A DNA stretch of 64,000 nucleotides from Niabella sp. Its GTDB lineage: Bacteria; Bacteroidota; Bacteroidia; Chitinophagales; Chitinophagaceae. Below the pieces are notes generated by a model. The model saw nothing but the letters and a program-made list of their open reading frames with translations. It was not told the origin of the DNA and did no database searches. The stretch's first letter is position 1; the number at the start of each line of letters is the position of its first letter. Below, piece after piece: positions 62,785 to 64,000 of the stretch. A program made the translations under genes and the position numbers. The stretch is from contig JAGIAT010000003.1 of NCBI GenBank assembly GCA_017744715.1, positions 372,001 to 436,000 on the forward strand, given 5' to 3'.

Positions 62785-63335
62785 ATATATTAGTATTGAA
62801 CGGATCATTGGATCAACGGGAAGGCTCTACTCCCACAAAGCTTTCTGCATACCTGAAACAACATCTCGAAGCCCAGGGCGCAACCGTTTCCGCTTTCAAT
62901 CTTGTGGAGTCTGGTATTCCTTTATTTGACTATACCTTGCAAAAGATCCCCAACGGTGTTCAGGTAATGCTTAACCTGTTCCGTAATGCCGACGCCCATA
63001 TCTGGCTTACACCGCTTTATCATGGCAGCATGACCGGTGTTATGAAGAACTGCCTCGACTGGCTGGAACTGAGCTCCAAAGAAGAACGGCCCTACCTGAT
63101 CGACAAACTTATCGGGCTGATTTGCTGGGCAGACGGTGGTCAGGCAATGCAGGGCATCAACGCCATGGATGCCGTGGCCAAATCATTAAGAGCCTGGCCG
63201 GTTCCATTCAGTGTACCCATTGTACGCAATGCGTTATTTATGGCACCCGATTACCAGGAAATTACCCAGGAATATAAGAACAAGATCAACCTGCTGACCA
63301 GTATCATTACTTCAAAGCGGGTGGTAACCATTTAA
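62781..63335 (+). CDS. NADPH-dependent FMN reductase family flavoprotein
   Basis: 184 residues with a flavodoxin-like fold. The phosphate-binding loop is L-N-G-S-L-D-Q-R-E-G-S-T near 6-17, and WLTPLYHGSMTGVMKNCLDWL near 71-91 matches the FMN-binding and dimer region of the chromate/azo/quinone reductase group (PF03358). It is coupled to the DUF2480 gene by an ATGA overlap and probably answers to the adjacent SufR-like regulator. Its electron acceptor is not known. Confidence 0.92.
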   Translation: MNILVLNGSLDQREGSTPTKLSAYLKQHLEAQGATVSAFNLVESGIPLFDYTLQKIPNGVQVMLNLFRNADAHIWLTPLYHGSMTGVMKNCLDWLELSSKEERPYLIDKLIGLICWADGGQAMQGINAMDAVAKSLRAWPVPFSVPIVRNALFMAPDYQEITQEYKNKINLLTSIITSKRVVTI

Positions 63336-63363
63336 TGGCAGGGAGCTTTCTATCGGGATGACC

Positions 63364-63456
63364 TGGGAATGTGAAAATGGAATGAAGTATAACAACGGAA
63401 CTGACCGGCTATATTGTAAAAATGTGGAGATTTGAAAATTTGGGAATGTGAAAATG
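63364..63456. repeat. Direct repeat TGGGAATGTGAAAATG and neighbouring heptamer units
   Basis: The 16-mer TGGGAATGTGAAAATG occurs at 63364-63379 and 63441-63456. Between them, units such as GAGATTT, GAAAATT and TGGGAAT keep a 7-bp period. It sits in the gap between the FMN reductase and the AlkA-like gene. Confidence 0.6.
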
Positions 63457-63573
63457 ACGTTTCTGCTTCGTAAACTTTCCCCCGGTCGGCATTTGAGGAT
63501 AACAGGGAATAGCGAGTGGTGAACAGGAAAAAGCCAAGTAGAAACGAAGATCCAACCTCAAAACGACAACTCT

Positions 63574-63615
63574 AACCTGAAACTTTAAACCTGGAACCTG
63601 GAACTCGAAACAGTT
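63574..63615. repeat. Heptamer array overlapping the 3' end of the AlkA-like gene
   Basis: Six units: AACCTGA, AACTTTA, AACCTGG, AACCTGG, AACTCGA, AACAGTT. It encodes, on the minus strand, the last residues of the AlkA-like protein and provides its TAA stop at 63585. Confidence 0.7.
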
Positions 63616-64000
63616 TTCTCCGATAAATAATGATGCCACAGGATCATGGTAGCAACCGTACGGTGCGGCGCCCAGCCTGCCGCAACCGCCAGCAGTGTTT
63701 CTTTGGATGTATCCCTGTCCAGGGCTTTTAACCGTTTTAATGCATTCACCGCCGCCAGGTCTCCTACCGGAAAAATATCGGCACGTTGCAAGACAAACAT
63801 CAGGTATACATCAACCGTCCAGTTACCGATCCCCTTTAAAGCCGTCAGTTTTTCGCGCACCACCGCATCCGGCAACCGGTGCATGGCGGCAAGATCGATG
63901 GCCCCGCTCACAATGGCCGCTGCCAGTCCCCGGATATACCCGGCCTTTTGCCGGCTGACATAGCAGGCACGCAGCGCTTCATCGCTCAGTTTTAAAATAG
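63585..64000 (-). CDS. AlkA-like DNA-3-methyladenine glycosylase (HhH-GPD), 5' part beyond window
   Basis: At least 138 codons, open to the window edge; the start lies outside. The helix-hairpin-helix is LKGIGNWTVD, and FPVGDLA holds the catalytic Asp (the D of P-V-G-D). Together they match the AlkA/HhH-GPD glycosylases that remove alkylated purines. The upstream part (LSDEALRACYVSRQKAGYI) is also typical. The last residues, S-S-S-R-F-Q-V, are coded by the heptamer array, so the natural C-terminus was probably shorter or different. Confidence 0.88.
   Translation of the reverse strand, partial: ILKLSDEALRACYVSRQKAGYIRGLAAAIVSGAIDLAAMHRLPDAVVREKLTALKGIGNWTVDVYLMFVLQRADIFPVGDLAAVNALKRLKALDRDTSKETLLAVAAGWAPHRTVATMILWHHYLSEKTVSSSRFQV

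Overview
The window looks like a chromosomal segment from a Bacteroidota bacterium, most likely family Chitinophagaceae (a Niabella/Chitinophaga-like organism; the genus is a guess). The reasons are a SusC/SusD pair, DUF2480 and DUF4199 proteins found almost only in this phylum, TAnnTTTG-type promoter boxes, weak ribosome-binding sites, and many secreted glycosidases with lipoprotein or Sec signals. No phage, plasmid, CRISPR or transposase gene was seen.

Layout. (1) 1-21.4 kb, all on the minus strand: a polysaccharide-utilisation locus of about 14 genes. It runs from a LacI-type regulator through SusC, SusD, a GH172/DUF2961 enzyme, a sodium:solute symporter, a glutamine-amidotransferase-like protein, a ceramidase-like protein, a large alpha/alpha-barrel protein, two more GH172 enzymes, a HisD-like dehydrogenase, a DUF4091 (GH123-like) protein, a five-bladed beta-propeller glycosidase and a fourth, truncated DUF2961 protein. 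Two identical perfect palindromes, one before lacI and one before susC, mark the probable operators. Family knowledge of GH172 points to alpha-D-furanosides (fructofuranosides or D-arabinofuranosides) as substrate. (2) 21.5-24.95 kb: a MATE exporter, a repeat-filled gap and a serine hydrolase. (3) 24.99-29.0 kb: xylA-xylB with a divergent LacI regulator and an operator between them. (4) 29.2-33.5 kb: an AT-richer patch of small accessory genes (a membrane-anchored winged-helix regulator with phased sites, VOC and AlkD-like proteins, a decayed zinc-ribbon fragment), bordered by tRNA-Pro(GGG). (5) 33.7-40.6 kb: a dihydroorotase-like protein that has lost its catalytic residues, DUF4199, two glycosyltransferases, and HddA, GmhA and a fused HddC-GmhB that together would make GDP-D-glycero-D-manno-heptose for surface glycans. 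(6) 40.6-43.3 kb: TrmN6, an FAD oxidoreductase and a small membrane protein. (7) 43.5-50.5 kb: a TetR-controlled TolC/HlyD/ABC exporter of YbhFSR type with its operator present twice. (8) 50.5-60.4 kb: a GH29 fucosidase, a small lipoprotein, and TamB-TamA outer-membrane assembly genes. (9) 60.5-64 kb: small housekeeping and stress genes (DinB, a SufR-like regulator, DUF2480, an FMN reductase) and an AlkA-like glycosylase cut by the window edge.

The most unusual signal is a family of degenerate tandem repeats with a strict 7-bp period. It occurs at several places in the window, mostly between genes, but in three cases it enters coding sequence in frame: the N-terminus of TamA, the middle of a GT4 glycosyltransferase, and the C-terminal tail of the AlkA-like protein.
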